Source: Paenibacillus cellulosilyticus
GTDB taxonomy: Bacteria > Bacillota > Bacilli > Paenibacillales > Paenibacillaceae
Reading direction: 5' to 3'
DNA: 64,000 nucleotides
Assembly: GCF_003182255.1 (NCBI RefSeq)
Contig: NZ_QGTQ01000015.1
Coordinates: 62,001 to 126,000 of the forward strand
Shown: in pieces, positions 40,090-49,792 of the stretch
Layout: every line of letters begins with the position of its first letter
Numbering within the stretch: position 1 is the stretch's first letter
Position numbers and translations under genes: made by a program
Notes under the pieces: generated by a model
Database searches by the model: none
What the model was told of the DNA's origin: nothing
The model's input: the letters and a program-made list of their open reading frames with translations, nothing else

Positions 40090-40189
40090 TATCTATCCAC
40101 CAATTCGTTTGAATTTTATCAGTCTGGTTTGTTGTTCCCTAGAAATTTCCGTTTATGCCTAAATAAAATCCTTGATTGAACCTATCTAT

Positions 40190-40221
40190 AAAAAAAAGGA
40201 CCACTGATAGCAGCGGTCCTT
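40190..40221 (-). terminator. Terminator of the LOG-family gene
   Basis: AAGGACC / GGTCCTT stem with the T tract on the minus strand (AAAAAAAA at 40190-40197 on the plus strand), just downstream of the gene ending at 40242. Confidence 0.85.
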
Positions 40222-40241
40222 GGACAAGATTCAATATGAAT

Positions 40242-40823
40242 TTAAGTACGCTTCTCGGTAAGATAAGTTTTCACCGAAGGAGCCGAATAGCTTGCGAACT
40301 TCGCCAACATGCCTTCTGGCGTATCGTCAGTGAGGACCATCGAGCGATATTTGGGCTGCATGAAGCGCTCACGTTCCATAACATCAAACATCGACAAGAG
40401 AGGGTCGAAATAATGATTTACATTGAGCAGTCCGCAAGGCTTCTCATGCAAGCCCAATTGGCCCCATGTAAAGATTTCGAAGTATTCTTCCATTGTTCCC
40501 GGACCGCCCGGCATCGCAATGAATCCATCTGCGAGCTCAGCCATCTTCGCTTTGCGTTCGTGCATGGAATCGACCATAATGAGCTCTGTCAGCCCCGTGT
40601 GCGCAATTTCCCGGCTTTGCAAGAAGTGGGGAAGTATCCCGATTACGCTGCCGCCTTGTTCCAACACAGCATCGGCTACAGCTCCCATCAGCCCAACATT
40701 GGCTCCACCGTAAATAAGGGTGATTTGGTTGTTGGCAAGTGCTTGTCCTAGCTGAATGGCGGCTTCTTTGTAGACAGGTGAGATTCCCTCGCTAGAGCCG
40801 CAGAATACAGCGATTGATTTCAT
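40242..40823 (-). CDS. LOG-family nucleotide phosphoribohydrolase (TIGR00730)
   Basis: 193-aa Rossmann-fold protein of the LOG/YvdD family. Its members cleave 5'-monophosphate nucleosides such as AMP or cytokinin ribotides to the base plus ribose 5-phosphate. Family motifs are present: VFCGSSEG near the N-terminus and MPGGPGTMEE (about residues 93-102), matching PGGxGTxxE. The start is ATG 40823 with GGAGAG upstream; the in-frame TTG at 40838 overlaps that SD. Its physiological role in Bacillota is poorly defined. Confidence 0.9.
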   Translation of the reverse strand: MKSIAVFCGSSEGISPVYKEAAIQLGQALANNQITLIYGGANVGLMGAVADAVLEQGGSVIGILPHFLQSREIAHTGLTELIMVDSMHERKAKMAELADGFIAMPGGPGTMEEYFEIFTWGQLGLHEKPCGLLNVNHYFDPLLSMFDVMERERFMQPKYRSMVLTDDTPEGMLAKFASYSAPSVKTYLTEKRT

Positions 40824-41023
40824 GTCGGCACTCTCCAATCGATAGTAGTACCTACTATTATACCCCTAGGAGCATCTAAAAGAGATCATCCATTCATAAA
40901 TGATAAGTAAATGCTTAGCTGAACCTAGCCAATCATGCGACTGCTTGAAAGGGAAATAAAGATGAATGCCACTAGAGAGCAGCATCGCGGCTTTATTCGA
41001 AATTTTTAATCCATGCTTGCAAT

Positions 41024-41208
41024 CTAACAATTGCAGCAAAGCTTATCGGGGATGTAACACATCGTTTCAAAATCTAAAGGTTGTAGCAGAAGCTATTGGC
41101 CGCCAATCAAGTTGAAATCGTTGCAATTTATCATAGTAGCCACTTTCGCAACCGTTAGAATCTCAAATGCTCCATTATTAACGAAATTACCTCCGCGGCA
41201 ACCGCTAG
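41024..41208. repeat. Short degenerate intergenic repeats (CTAACGGTTGC type), set 2
   Basis: The 500-base stretch 40824-41332 has no gene I can support. It contains CTAACAATTGCAGCAAAGC (41024), CTAAAGGTTGTAGCAGAAGC (41074) and inverted copies GCAACCGTTAG (41148) and GCAACCGCTAG (41198). These resemble the motifs at 3048-3180. The two direct copies are 50 bases apart, as are the two inverted ones. Confidence 0.45.
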
Positions 41209-41332
41209 ACGTGTCGTTTCCGTCGTTTCCGTCGCATCCACTGACTATGATGGAGGGGCATCAACTCTCCCAATCTGCTCTTGATCGGAGATCGCACAAC
41301 TCAGCGTCGTCTAACGCTCGCCAATGGTACAC

Positions 41333-41368
41333 AAACGAGGCTGCCGATTGAATTCGGCAGCCTCGTTT
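41333..41368 (-). terminator. Terminator of the alpha-glucan phosphorylase gene
   Basis: Perfect 15-base stem AAACGAGGCTGCCGA / TCGGCAGCCTCGTTT with a 6-base loop, 14 bases beyond the phosphorylase stop. Confidence 0.75.
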
Positions 41369-41381
41369 GCAATTCGTCTTT

Positions 41382-43556
41382 TTATCCCCAAGCCGCCAGC
41401 TCCATCTCGAAATCATTCGCGAAATCCGGACTGATCGGCGTAACGCGTACGTTCATGTGATCCCGCCATACGTTGATCGGAATGTCGGGCGAGACGCCCT
41501 CGTACACATACAGACCTTTCGACAGCTGCTGCACCAGTTCCAGCTTCGCCCGCCAGATGCCGCGGCGGCCGTCGGAGCCGACCGCTTCCACGCGTACGTC
41601 CTTATGCCAGATAGGGCCAAGATCAATCTTGGCGATGAAGGCAGTCTTATTGAGTCCGATTCGGCTGCTGTGGTTGTCGAGAATCTCGACTTTATTGACA
41701 CGAACGGAAGACCAGTTGTCACGGATGAACCGCTTGTAGGCGCCAACTCTTGAAGCAACCTCGAAGTTGTCGGCGCGGAATCGTCTGCCTCTCTCGGTCG
41801 CGGGAACATAGATCCGATTCCAGTAATCGCTTACCATCCGGTGGGTGTTATAGACTGGGGTGAGAGAGACGATCGACTCCTTCATCATGTTGACCCATTC
41901 CGTCGGAATCGCACGTTCGCCGCGCTTATAGTAGAGCGGAACAATTTCTTCTTCCAGCAGACGATACAGCGTTTCGCTGTCCTGCTGCGCTTGATAATCC
42001 GAGCTGCCGTCTGTCGCGCCATCGATGGCCCAGCCATTGCGGCCGTTGTAGCCTTCTACCCACCAGCCGTCGAGCACGCTGCAGTTGAGCACACCGTTCA
42101 TGGCTGCTTTTTGCCCACTCGTACCGCTTGCTTCCATAGGCTTCACTGGCGTATTGAGCCATACATCGACGCCTTGGACAAGCTTCTTCGCCTTATCCAT
42201 CGCGTAATTCTCCACGATATGAACGCGGCCCTTGAACCGATCCTCTCGCGACAGCTCCACAATTCTTCGGATCAGATCTTTGCCTGGTTCATCCGCAGGA
42301 TGCGCTTTGCCGGCGAAGATCAGACAGACCGGTCGCTGCGAATCCCCCAGAATGCGCGCAAGTCGATCCAGATCGCTGAAAATGAGCAGCGCCCGTTTAT
42401 ACGTGGCGAACCGCCTTGCGAAGCCAATAATCAGAGGCTCTTCGCCGAATGCAGCCAGCGGCAATCCCAACTCCTGAACCATCTCCGACTTCGACTTCTT
42501 ATGCTCCTTCCACAAGTCTGTGGCAGGGATTTCACGCACGGATGCCCAAATATCCACTTCCTGCGTACGGATCGCCCAATCGGACACAAGGTGCTGATCG
42601 TACAGCTTCTTCATCCCGTCTGCCAGCCATGTCCCGATATGAACGCCATTGGTAACAGAATCCACCGGTATATCTTGAATCGGGATATGCGGCATCCAGC
42701 GGTGAAACAGCTCACGGGTCACTTCGCCGTGAAGCTTGCTTACGCCGTTCACCTTGGAGGATGAACTGACCGCAAGCCGCGTCATGTTGAATGCGCCATC
42801 TAATTGGCCAAGCGCGAGTACGTGATCTCGGTCGGTTCCCATCTGCCAATAGTAGTCGCCGAGATAACGGTCGATCATATCGATGGAGAAGACGTCGTGT
42901 CCGGCAGGGACAGGTGTATGCGTCGTGAAGACCGTGCTTGCCTTAACGGCTTCGAGCGCCGTCTCGAACGATACGCCATCCGCGGACAGCATACGGATGC
43001 GCTCGAATGTAAGAAAAGCAGAATGTCCTTCGTTCAAATGCCAGACGTCTGGCTTCACCCCAAGCGCAGCGAGCAGTCTTGCGCCGCCGATGCCGAGAAT
43101 CATCTCCTGACTGATGCGGGCATCTGGTTGGCTCGGATACAGGTTGTCGGTCAGATGCCGATCGGCCTCGTTATTGCTTTCAACATCCGTGCTAAGCAGA
43201 TAGAGCGTAACGGAGCCTAAAGAAACGTACCATGCCTTGGCATACACCGGCCTGCCCGCAATAGTTACCTCGACGACAATAGGCTGGCCATCGGAGTCCT
43301 TTGCCAGCTGAACGGGGTATACGCTAGCTTCCAGATTTACATCCGGATATCGCTGCTGCTGCCAGCCGCTCTCATTAATTTGCTGCTGGAAATAGCCTTT
43401 CTTATAAAAAATGCCTACGCCCGTAAGCGGAATGTTCAAGTCTGCGGCTGCTTTAATATGATCGCCAGCTAAGATGCCAAGGCCGCCCGAATAGATCGGT
43501 AACGATTCGTCAAGTCCGAACTCTGCTGAGAAATACGCCACACCACCGTTTGGCAT
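41382..43556 (-). CDS. glgP: Alpha-glucan (glycogen/maltodextrin-type) phosphorylase
   Basis: 724-aa PLP-dependent GT35 enzyme of the short TIGR02094 type; it cleaves alpha-1,4-glucans with phosphate to give glucose 1-phosphate. The N-terminus starts directly at GGVAYFSAEFGLDESLPIYS, so the N-terminal domain found in longer relatives is absent. The PLP-lysine region is EASGTSGQKAAMNG (Gln where many have Met), followed by LDGWW. It is not beside other glycogen genes; an AraC regulator lies upstream on the same strand with a gap of about 90 bases. The substrate (glycogen or maltodextrin) is uncertain. Confidence 0.9.
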   Translation of the reverse strand: MPNGGVAYFSAEFGLDESLPIYSGGLGILAGDHIKAAADLNIPLTGVGIFYKKGYFQQQINESGWQQQRYPDVNLEASVYPVQLAKDSDGQPIVVEVTIAGRPVYAKAWYVSLGSVTLYLLSTDVESNNEADRHLTDNLYPSQPDARISQEMILGIGGARLLAALGVKPDVWHLNEGHSAFLTFERIRMLSADGVSFETALEAVKASTVFTTHTPVPAGHDVFSIDMIDRYLGDYYWQMGTDRDHVLALGQLDGAFNMTRLAVSSSSKVNGVSKLHGEVTRELFHRWMPHIPIQDIPVDSVTNGVHIGTWLADGMKKLYDQHLVSDWAIRTQEVDIWASVREIPATDLWKEHKKSKSEMVQELGLPLAAFGEEPLIIGFARRFATYKRALLIFSDLDRLARILGDSQRPVCLIFAGKAHPADEPGKDLIRRIVELSREDRFKGRVHIVENYAMDKAKKLVQGVDVWLNTPVKPMEASGTSGQKAAMNGVLNCSVLDGWWVEGYNGRNGWAIDGATDGSSDYQAQQDSETLYRLLEEEIVPLYYKRGERAIPTEWVNMMKESIVSLTPVYNTHRMVSDYWNRIYVPATERGRRFRADNFEVASRVGAYKRFIRDNWSSVRVNKVEILDNHSSRIGLNKTAFIAKIDLGPIWHKDVRVEAVGSDGRRGIWRAKLELVQQLSKGLYVYEGVSPDIPINVWRDHMNVRVTPISPDFANDFEMELAAWG

Positions 43557-43648
43557 TCTCCCACCTCATTTTCGCTTTAGTTGCGCTAAACCATGTAAGC
43601 GCCTGACTTGATGCTTTATTACTATATGCGGGGAAGCTGTACACGTGC

Positions 43649-44476
43649 CTATATCTTACGTGCTTCGCTTCGATACAGCTTGGGCGAGGCTCCCATGACC
43701 TTCTTGAAAATCTTGGAGAAGAGCAGAGGGTCTTGATAACCAACCGAGCGGGAGATGTCGCCGATCGTCAGCTCCGCGTTACCCATCATCTCGCACGCTC
43801 TTTGGATGCGATAGCGAATTAAGTAATCTTGGATACTCGTGCTCATTTGCAGCTGGAACAGCGAGCAGAGGTAGCTTCGGTTGAGACCAATGAACTGGGC
43901 GATATGCTCGATCGTGATTTTTTGGGCGAAATTGGTCTCGACGAAATCCTTTACCTTCTCGACGTATATTGCGGCTCGGCTTTCTTTATGCTCATAAGTC
44001 GTCATTGCTGGTCCAAACTCAACAAGAAGCGACAACAAGGAGTAGAGCAATCCGGTTAATCGGGTCTCTCTTGCTTTATGATAACCTTTGGATTCGTTCA
44101 TAAATGTAAAATATTGATAAATGCTATCGTCGCGATCATAGTGAAGAATGGGGTGGTCCATCGTAAGGCCTGCTTGCTTCAGCAGCGATTCGGCTAGCTG
44201 TCCATCGAAACCAAACCAGCAATACGTCCAAGGATTCGTCGAATCCGCTTCGTAATAAGTGACCACATCCGGGCAAATGAGAAACCCTTGCCCCTTCCGA
44301 AGCTCATAGCGGGTTCCGCCAACCTCGAAGATCCCTTCTCCGTCCACAATATAATGCAGCAGATAATAATCCCTTACCGCCGGTCCGTGGTAATGACCAT
44401 GTGAACACGCTTCGATGCCATACTGTGTGACATACAATTCAGTGTGCTGTTTGCTTCGTGGTAAATACTCAATCAC
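43649..44476 (-). CDS. AraC-family transcriptional regulator
   Basis: About 275 aa. An N-terminal cupin-like sugar-sensing region (about 1-150) includes YLLHYIVDGEGIFEVGGTRY. Two C-terminal HTH units follow (about 175-270), ending in SVGYQDPLLFSKIFKKVMGASPKLYR. I start it at GTG 44476: AAGGAG lies 7 bases upstream, while ATG 44482 is only 1 base from it and ATG 44494 precedes it. Divergent from the alpha-galactosidase gene and so its likely activator. Lactose/raffinose-type MsmR proteins have this layout. Confidence 0.88.
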   Translation of the reverse strand: MIEYLPRSKQHTELYVTQYGIEACSHGHYHGPAVRDYYLLHYIVDGEGIFEVGGTRYELRKGQGFLICPDVVTYYEADSTNPWTYCWFGFDGQLAESLLKQAGLTMDHPILHYDRDDSIYQYFTFMNESKGYHKARETRLTGLLYSLLSLLVEFGPAMTTYEHKESRAAIYVEKVKDFVETNFAQKITIEHIAQFIGLNRSYLCSLFQLQMSTSIQDYLIRYRIQRACEMMGNAELTIGDISRSVGYQDPLLFSKIFKKVMGASPKLYRSEARKI

Positions 44477-44681
44477 AGTCATTCTCCTTATCATGAGTTA
44501 TCTAGCATTATGACATATTTATTGAGTACTGTGCCATGTACTTCGTTGAAATGAATCATATATGATTTTCGTAGGAATAATTAATCGTCTTATACTATCA
44601 AAATCAAGCCTAAAACCATGTGTAATGTAACTATTCTTTTATTCAATAAGCACTTAAACGGCAGAGAGGGGAACGTATTCG

Positions 44682-46874
44682 ATGGGTATTATGGTGCAAG
44701 AACAGGCAGGGTTGTTTCACCTGCAATCTTCCGGTATGAGCTATCTTATTCAGATCGTGAATGGCTATCCGGTTCATGTGTATTGGGGCGGCAAGCTCAA
44801 GCATCGGGAACGGATGGAGGATCTGCTCCTCCACACGCCTAATGGAGCGGGATTAGACCGACTGCCGCAGGAATATCCGCAGTATGGAAGCGGGGACTTC
44901 CGCAATCCAGCGTATCAAGCTGAACTTGCAGACGGGACACGGATTACAGAGCTCAAATATGTCGGCTGCCGCACGATGAAGGGCAAGCCTGCTCTGTCTG
45001 GACTTCCGGCTGTTTATACGGAGGATGACGCCGAAGCGGACACGCTGGTACTTGAACTGAAGGACAGTTATTCGGGATTGAAGGTGGACCTGCTGTACAC
45101 CATCTTCGCGGATCGGAACGTCATTGTTCGCTCGGTTCGCTTGGTTAATGAAGGTTTGAACCAGCTTCGTCTTCGCCGTGCGCTTAGCGCTAGTGTGGAT
45201 TTTGCAGAGAAACGTGATATGGAGATCACCTACCTATCTGGGGCTTGGGCACGTGAAGGCAACATCACACGCAGACCGCTGCTTCAAGGGGAAACTCGGA
45301 TCGATAGCAAGCGGGGCATGAGCAGCCATCAATTCAATCCGTTCGCTGCACTTGTCACGCCGGAAACGTCAGAGAGCCACGGTGAGGCATACGGCTTCAG
45401 CCTTGTGTACAGCGGCAGCTTTGAAGCGGTAGCGGAGGTCGATTCCTTCGGATCGACGCGGCTAGGCATGGGCGTGAACGCCTTTGATTTTGCATGGCAG
45501 CTGAGTCAGGGAGAGAGCTTCCAGACGCCGGAGGTCGTCATGGTGTATTCCGGGCAGGGGCTGGGAGAGATGTCGCGCACGTATCATCGCTTGTATCGGA
45601 CACGGTTGTGTCGAGGCGAGTATCGTGATCGTGAAAGACCGATTCTCGTTAACAATTGGGAAGCGACTTATTTCAACTTCGATGCGGACAAGCTGGTGTC
45701 CATCGCGGAAGAGGGAGCGAAGCTGGGCATCGAGCTGTTCGTCTTGGATGATGGTTGGTTCGGCAAGCGGGATGCCGATAATTCATCGCTCGGAGATTGG
45801 TACGAGGATCGCCGAAAGCTGCCGGGTGGACTTGCCGATGTGGCAGAGCGCATCAATAAATTAGGGCTTCAATTCGGGCTCTGGTTCGAGCCGGAGATGA
45901 TCTCGCCGGACAGCGAGCTGTATCGGAAGCATCCGGATTGGTGCCTGCATGTACCGGGCCGGCGCCGCACGGAGGCTAGATGGCAGCTGGTGCTGGACTA
46001 TACCCGCCAAGAAGTGCGCGATTACATTTATGACTCGCTTACAGCTATTTTCACAACCGTTCCCGTCTCCTATGTCAAATGGGACATGAACCGCGCGCTG
46101 ACGGAGATTGGTTCTGCTGAGCTGCCGCCTGAACGCCAATCTGAGACGGCCCATCGCTATGTGCTCGGGTTGTATGAACTTCTGGAGCGGATAACCAAGG
46201 CATTCCCGCACATTTTGTTCGAAAGCTGCTCCAGCGGTGGCGGACGATTCGATCCGGGCATGCTTTATTACATGCCTCAGACGTGGACAAGTGACAACAC
46301 CGACGCAGTGGAGCGGCTAAAGATCCAATACGGCACCAGCCTTGTGTATCCGATAAGCGCAATCGGCGCGCATGTCTCGGCGGTTCCGAACCATCAGGTT
46401 GGACGGATAACGTCGCTTGAATTCCGAGGAAATGTTGCCATGTCCGGCAATTTCGGCTATGAGCTTGATCTGACGAAGTTTACGGATGAAGAGAAAGAGC
46501 TCGTTAAGGAGCAGGCGGCAGCGTACAAGCAGATTCGCGGATTGGTGCAGCAGGGTGATCTGTACCGATTGAAGAGTCCATTCGAAGGGAACGAGTCGGC
46601 TTGGATGTTCGTATCCGAGGACCAAGAGGAAGCACTCGTTTATTACTTCCAGGTGATGGCTGTTCCTCATGCCCCGCGGAGAAGCTTGCGGCTTGCCGGA
46701 CTGAACCCGGAGCTCGAATACGAGGTTCAGTCGAGTGACAGTGAGACGACTTCGACATGGGGAGGAGACAGACTGATGCAGTTGGGACTGCATCTTCCGT
46801 ACAAACAGAAGGATTACGAGAGCGGATGGTTTAGCGTTCGTGCGGTCGGAACGAATATAAGCGATAGGGCGTGA
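44682..46874 (+). CDS. Alpha-galactosidase, GH36
   Basis: 730-aa GH36 enzyme releasing alpha-1,6-linked galactose from melibiose, raffinose or galactomannan side chains. The N-terminal beta-supersandwich is followed by a TIM barrel (about 320-640): ELFVLDDGWFGKR, the nucleophile motif YVKWDMNR (Asp468) and ESCSSGGGRFD, whose region holds the acid/base. No signal peptide, so it acts inside the cell on imported sugars. SD GAGAGGGGAA. The next gene starts 4 bases after its stop. Confidence 0.95.
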   Translation: MGIMVQEQAGLFHLQSSGMSYLIQIVNGYPVHVYWGGKLKHRERMEDLLLHTPNGAGLDRLPQEYPQYGSGDFRNPAYQAELADGTRITELKYVGCRTMKGKPALSGLPAVYTEDDAEADTLVLELKDSYSGLKVDLLYTIFADRNVIVRSVRLVNEGLNQLRLRRALSASVDFAEKRDMEITYLSGAWAREGNITRRPLLQGETRIDSKRGMSSHQFNPFAALVTPETSESHGEAYGFSLVYSGSFEAVAEVDSFGSTRLGMGVNAFDFAWQLSQGESFQTPEVVMVYSGQGLGEMSRTYHRLYRTRLCRGEYRDRERPILVNNWEATYFNFDADKLVSIAEEGAKLGIELFVLDDGWFGKRDADNSSLGDWYEDRRKLPGGLADVAERINKLGLQFGLWFEPEMISPDSELYRKHPDWCLHVPGRRRTEARWQLVLDYTRQEVRDYIYDSLTAIFTTVPVSYVKWDMNRALTEIGSAELPPERQSETAHRYVLGLYELLERITKAFPHILFESCSSGGGRFDPGMLYYMPQTWTSDNTDAVERLKIQYGTSLVYPISAIGAHVSAVPNHQVGRITSLEFRGNVAMSGNFGYELDLTKFTDEEKELVKEQAAAYKQIRGLVQQGDLYRLKSPFEGNESAWMFVSEDQEEALVYYFQVMAVPHAPRRSLRLAGLNPELEYEVQSSDSETTSTWGGDRLMQLGLHLPYKQKDYESGWFSVRAVGTNISDRA

Positions 46875-46878
46875 TGGA

Positions 46879-49710
46879 ATGCTGGCAAGCATGGATTTGG
46901 CAGGAACGTGGAGCTTCCGAATGGATGGACAGAACAAGGAGCTCCAGCTGCCTTTTAACGATACGATTCAACTGCCGGGTACGACATCCTATGCGAAGAA
47001 GGGGACGAGAAGCGACGCCGTCTATGTGAACCATTTGACCGATGAGTATGCGTTTGAAGGTTATGCGTGGTTCTCCCGTGAGATCGACATTCCAGAAGAG
47101 CTGCAAGGAAAGGCCTGTTTCCTATTCCTAGAGCGCACAAGAGTGACAACGGTGTGGGTCGATGGGCAAGAGGCAGGGACTCAGAACAGTTTGTCTGCTC
47201 CGCATCTATATGATTTAACTCCCTTCATCAGTGATGGCAAGCACCAAATCACGATTCGGGTCGATAACATTCACTACCCAACCAAAGGTGGCCATCTCAC
47301 CTCGCCAGATACGCAAACGAATTGGAACGGGATTACGGGGAGGTTGGAGCTGCAATTTTTCAACGCCGCACATTTGAAGAACGTTAAGTTATTCCCGAAT
47401 GTGGTAGAGCGATCCGTCACGATTCGTGCGGAGGTGATTGGTTTGACTACAGGCATGAAGCTCAAGGCGGCTGCCCACAGCTTTAACGTCGATCGCCAGC
47501 ACATCGTCTCGGAGAAGGAATTTGCGGTCGGCTCCATCGACGACTTGACGATAAGCTATGAGCTTGGAGACGATGCTCATCTGTGGGACGAGGAGAGTCC
47601 AGCGCTGTATCGGCTCGACTTACGACTTTGTGACGCAGAAGGCAATGTGCTCGACAGGCATGAACTGACAACGGGCTTACGCGACTTTGTCGCTGCGGGT
47701 GATAAGTTTGCGATTAATGGAAGAGATACATTCTTGCGCGGCAAGCATGACGGTCTCTTGTTCCCGCTGACGGGTTACGCACCAACAACGGTAGAGGAAT
47801 GGCTGCGAATTCTAAGCATCGCCCAGTCGTATGGGATCAACCATTACCGCTTCCATACGTGCTGCCCACCTGAAGCTGCTTTTACAGCCGCAGATCTGCT
47901 CGGCATCTACATGGAGCCGGAGCTTCCCTTCTGGGGGACGGTAACAGACGAAGGAGACGAGCGTCACAATGAACAGGCTGAGCAGGAGCAGCAGTATCTG
48001 ATCCGTGAAGGATTCGCGATGCTGGATGCGTTCGGCAATCATCCATCCTTCGTCATGATGTCGCTGGGGAACGAGCTGTGGGGAAGCAAAGATAAGCTGA
48101 ACAGCATCCTGAAGGCATACAAAACCTACGACAACCGCCGCTTGTACACGCAGGGATCGAACAATTATCAGTTTGTACCGGATATTCTGGAGGAAGAGGA
48201 CTTCTACTGCGGCGTCCGCTTCGATCGGGATCGACTGTTCCGCGGATCGTATGCGATGTGCGACGCTCCACTTGGTCATATCCAGACGGATATCCCAAGT
48301 ACGATGAAGGATTACGATGAAGCGATTATGCCATCCTCTTCTGCGGAGCGGTCTCAAGAAGAAGCTAGTGAAGGCGGGATCATCCAAATTCAATATGGAA
48401 CGGAAGCACGGACAGTGCGGGCAGAGAATACGAAGGAAGAGCTTGTGCCGCATATTCCGGTTGTTTCGCACGAGATCGGCCAGTTTGCTTCGTACCCGAA
48501 CTTTAAGGAGATTGAGAAGTACACCGGTTCGCTGAAGGCTAGAAACTTCGAGGTGTTCCAGCAACGGCTGGCGGACAAAGGAATGGCGCATCTAGCGGAT
48601 GCTTTCTTCCATAACTCAGGTCAGCTTGCTGTCGCTTGCTATAAGGAGGAACTGGAGGCTGCCTTTCGAACCAAACGATTGGCGGGATTCCAGATTCTCG
48701 ATCTGCAGGACTTCAGCGGACAAGGGACGGCGCTTGTCGGTATTCTAGATGCCTTCATGGATTCGAAGGGGTTCATCTCCCCAGAGGAGTGGAGGACCTT
48801 CTGTTCAGATGCGGTTCTGCTGGCACGGTTCCCTAAGTATCAATACACGGCTGGCGAGTGCTTCCAAGCGCGTATCGAGCTAGCCTATTACCGTAGTATA
48901 CCGCTTCATGCGGAAACTTTACGCTGGGAGCTATCTGCTGAGGATGGCCAACAGGTGCACGCATCCGGGTTAGAGTCCATTTCGACAAGTGGCGCAAGTG
49001 GTGTGCTTCATATCGCCAACCTAGAGGTGGCGCTTCCTGAAGTATCCGCAATGACGAAGCTGGTTCTTTCTCTACAGATCGATCAAACGAATATTAAGAA
49101 GAAGTATGATGTGTGGCTGTATCCAAATGAAATCCCTGAGACTAAGCCGATTGACTTCCATGTCGCACGGGAATGGAACGAAGATACGGAGGAGCGGTTG
49201 GCAAGAGGGGAGAAGGTCGTCTTGCTTCCGAGCTTGGATCGATTGTCGAACTCGATCGAGGGCTTCTACTGCACCGACTTTTGGTGTTATCCGATGTTCC
49301 GCTCGATCTCGGAGAGCATGAACAAGCCTGTGCCAGTCGGTACGATGGGGCTTCTGATCCATAACGAGCACCCGGCATTGAGTCAGTTCTCCTCCGAAAC
49401 GTATTCGACGTACCCTTGGTGGTCGATCGTATCCAACTCGCGTTCTATCATTCTGGATGAAGCGCCTCAAGGGTTGTCGCCGATCGTACAGACCATCGAT
49501 AACTTCGAGCGCAACCATAAGCTGGGCCTGCTGTGGGAATGCAGTGTTGGTCAGGGCAAGCTTCTCGTATGCTCGGTGGACGATGAGCGTCTAGCGGAAA
49601 CGCCGGAAGGGAAGCAGTTCCTGGGGAGTATATACAGCTATGCAGCGTCTGAAGCCTTCCAGCCAAATACTGTGCTGCGAGCAGAAGACATCCGTCGATT
49701 GTTCGGATAA
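46879..49710 (+). CDS. Glycoside hydrolase family 2 protein
   Basis: 943-aa GH2 enzyme: sugar-binding domain (about 1-150), immunoglobulin-like domain (about 170-280), TIM barrel (about 285-600), then a roughly 340-aa C-terminal extension. The acid/base is Glu399 (SLGNELWG). The likely nucleophile is Glu532 in VVSHEIGQF, the HEIGQ variant of a GH2 branch distinct from classical LacZ. No signal peptide. It is co-transcribed with the alpha-galactosidase, so a beta-galactoside, beta-mannoside or related substrate from plant galactomannan is plausible but not shown. Confidence 0.88.
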   Translation: MLASMDLAGTWSFRMDGQNKELQLPFNDTIQLPGTTSYAKKGTRSDAVYVNHLTDEYAFEGYAWFSREIDIPEELQGKACFLFLERTRVTTVWVDGQEAGTQNSLSAPHLYDLTPFISDGKHQITIRVDNIHYPTKGGHLTSPDTQTNWNGITGRLELQFFNAAHLKNVKLFPNVVERSVTIRAEVIGLTTGMKLKAAAHSFNVDRQHIVSEKEFAVGSIDDLTISYELGDDAHLWDEESPALYRLDLRLCDAEGNVLDRHELTTGLRDFVAAGDKFAINGRDTFLRGKHDGLLFPLTGYAPTTVEEWLRILSIAQSYGINHYRFHTCCPPEAAFTAADLLGIYMEPELPFWGTVTDEGDERHNEQAEQEQQYLIREGFAMLDAFGNHPSFVMMSLGNELWGSKDKLNSILKAYKTYDNRRLYTQGSNNYQFVPDILEEEDFYCGVRFDRDRLFRGSYAMCDAPLGHIQTDIPSTMKDYDEAIMPSSSAERSQEEASEGGIIQIQYGTEARTVRAENTKEELVPHIPVVSHEIGQFASYPNFKEIEKYTGSLKARNFEVFQQRLADKGMAHLADAFFHNSGQLAVACYKEELEAAFRTKRLAGFQILDLQDFSGQGTALVGILDAFMDSKGFISPEEWRTFCSDAVLLARFPKYQYTAGECFQARIELAYYRSIPLHAETLRWELSAEDGQQVHASGLESISTSGASGVLHIANLEVALPEVSAMTKLVLSLQIDQTNIKKKYDVWLYPNEIPETKPIDFHVAREWNEDTEERLARGEKVVLLPSLDRLSNSIEGFYCTDFWCYPMFRSISESMNKPVPVGTMGLLIHNEHPALSQFSSETYSTYPWWSIVSNSRSIILDEAPQGLSPIVQTIDNFERNHKLGLLWECSVGQGKLLVCSVDDERLAETPEGKQFLGSIYSYAASEAFQPNTVLRAEDIRRLFG

Positions 49711-49736
49711 GAGTAACGATGATTATGATGCATCTA

Positions 49737-49781
49737 ACACAAGCAGCCGTCCCAGATCTGATCTGAGGCGGCTGCTTGTGT
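49737..49781. terminator. Bidirectional terminator between GH2 and polysaccharide deacetylase genes
   Basis: ACACAAGCAGCCG / CGGCTGCTTGTGT 13-base perfect outer stem with an inner AGATC/GATCT pairing, between convergent genes. The T tract is weak on both sides. Confidence 0.65.
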
Positions 49782-49792
49782 GATGTATGAAG

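Noticed and set aside
40176-40751. 191-codon plus-strand frame opposite the LOG-family gene
   Set aside because: Antisense shadow; it begins in the terminator of the opposite gene.
41112-41351. 79-codon frame in the intergenic region before the phosphorylase terminator
   Set aside because: No SD, low-complexity composition, runs into the terminator stem and overlaps the repeat motifs.
41841-42764. 307-codon plus-strand frame inside the alpha-glucan phosphorylase gene
   Set aside because: Antisense to a well-conserved enzyme; composition is typical of a shadow frame and there is no ribosome-binding site.
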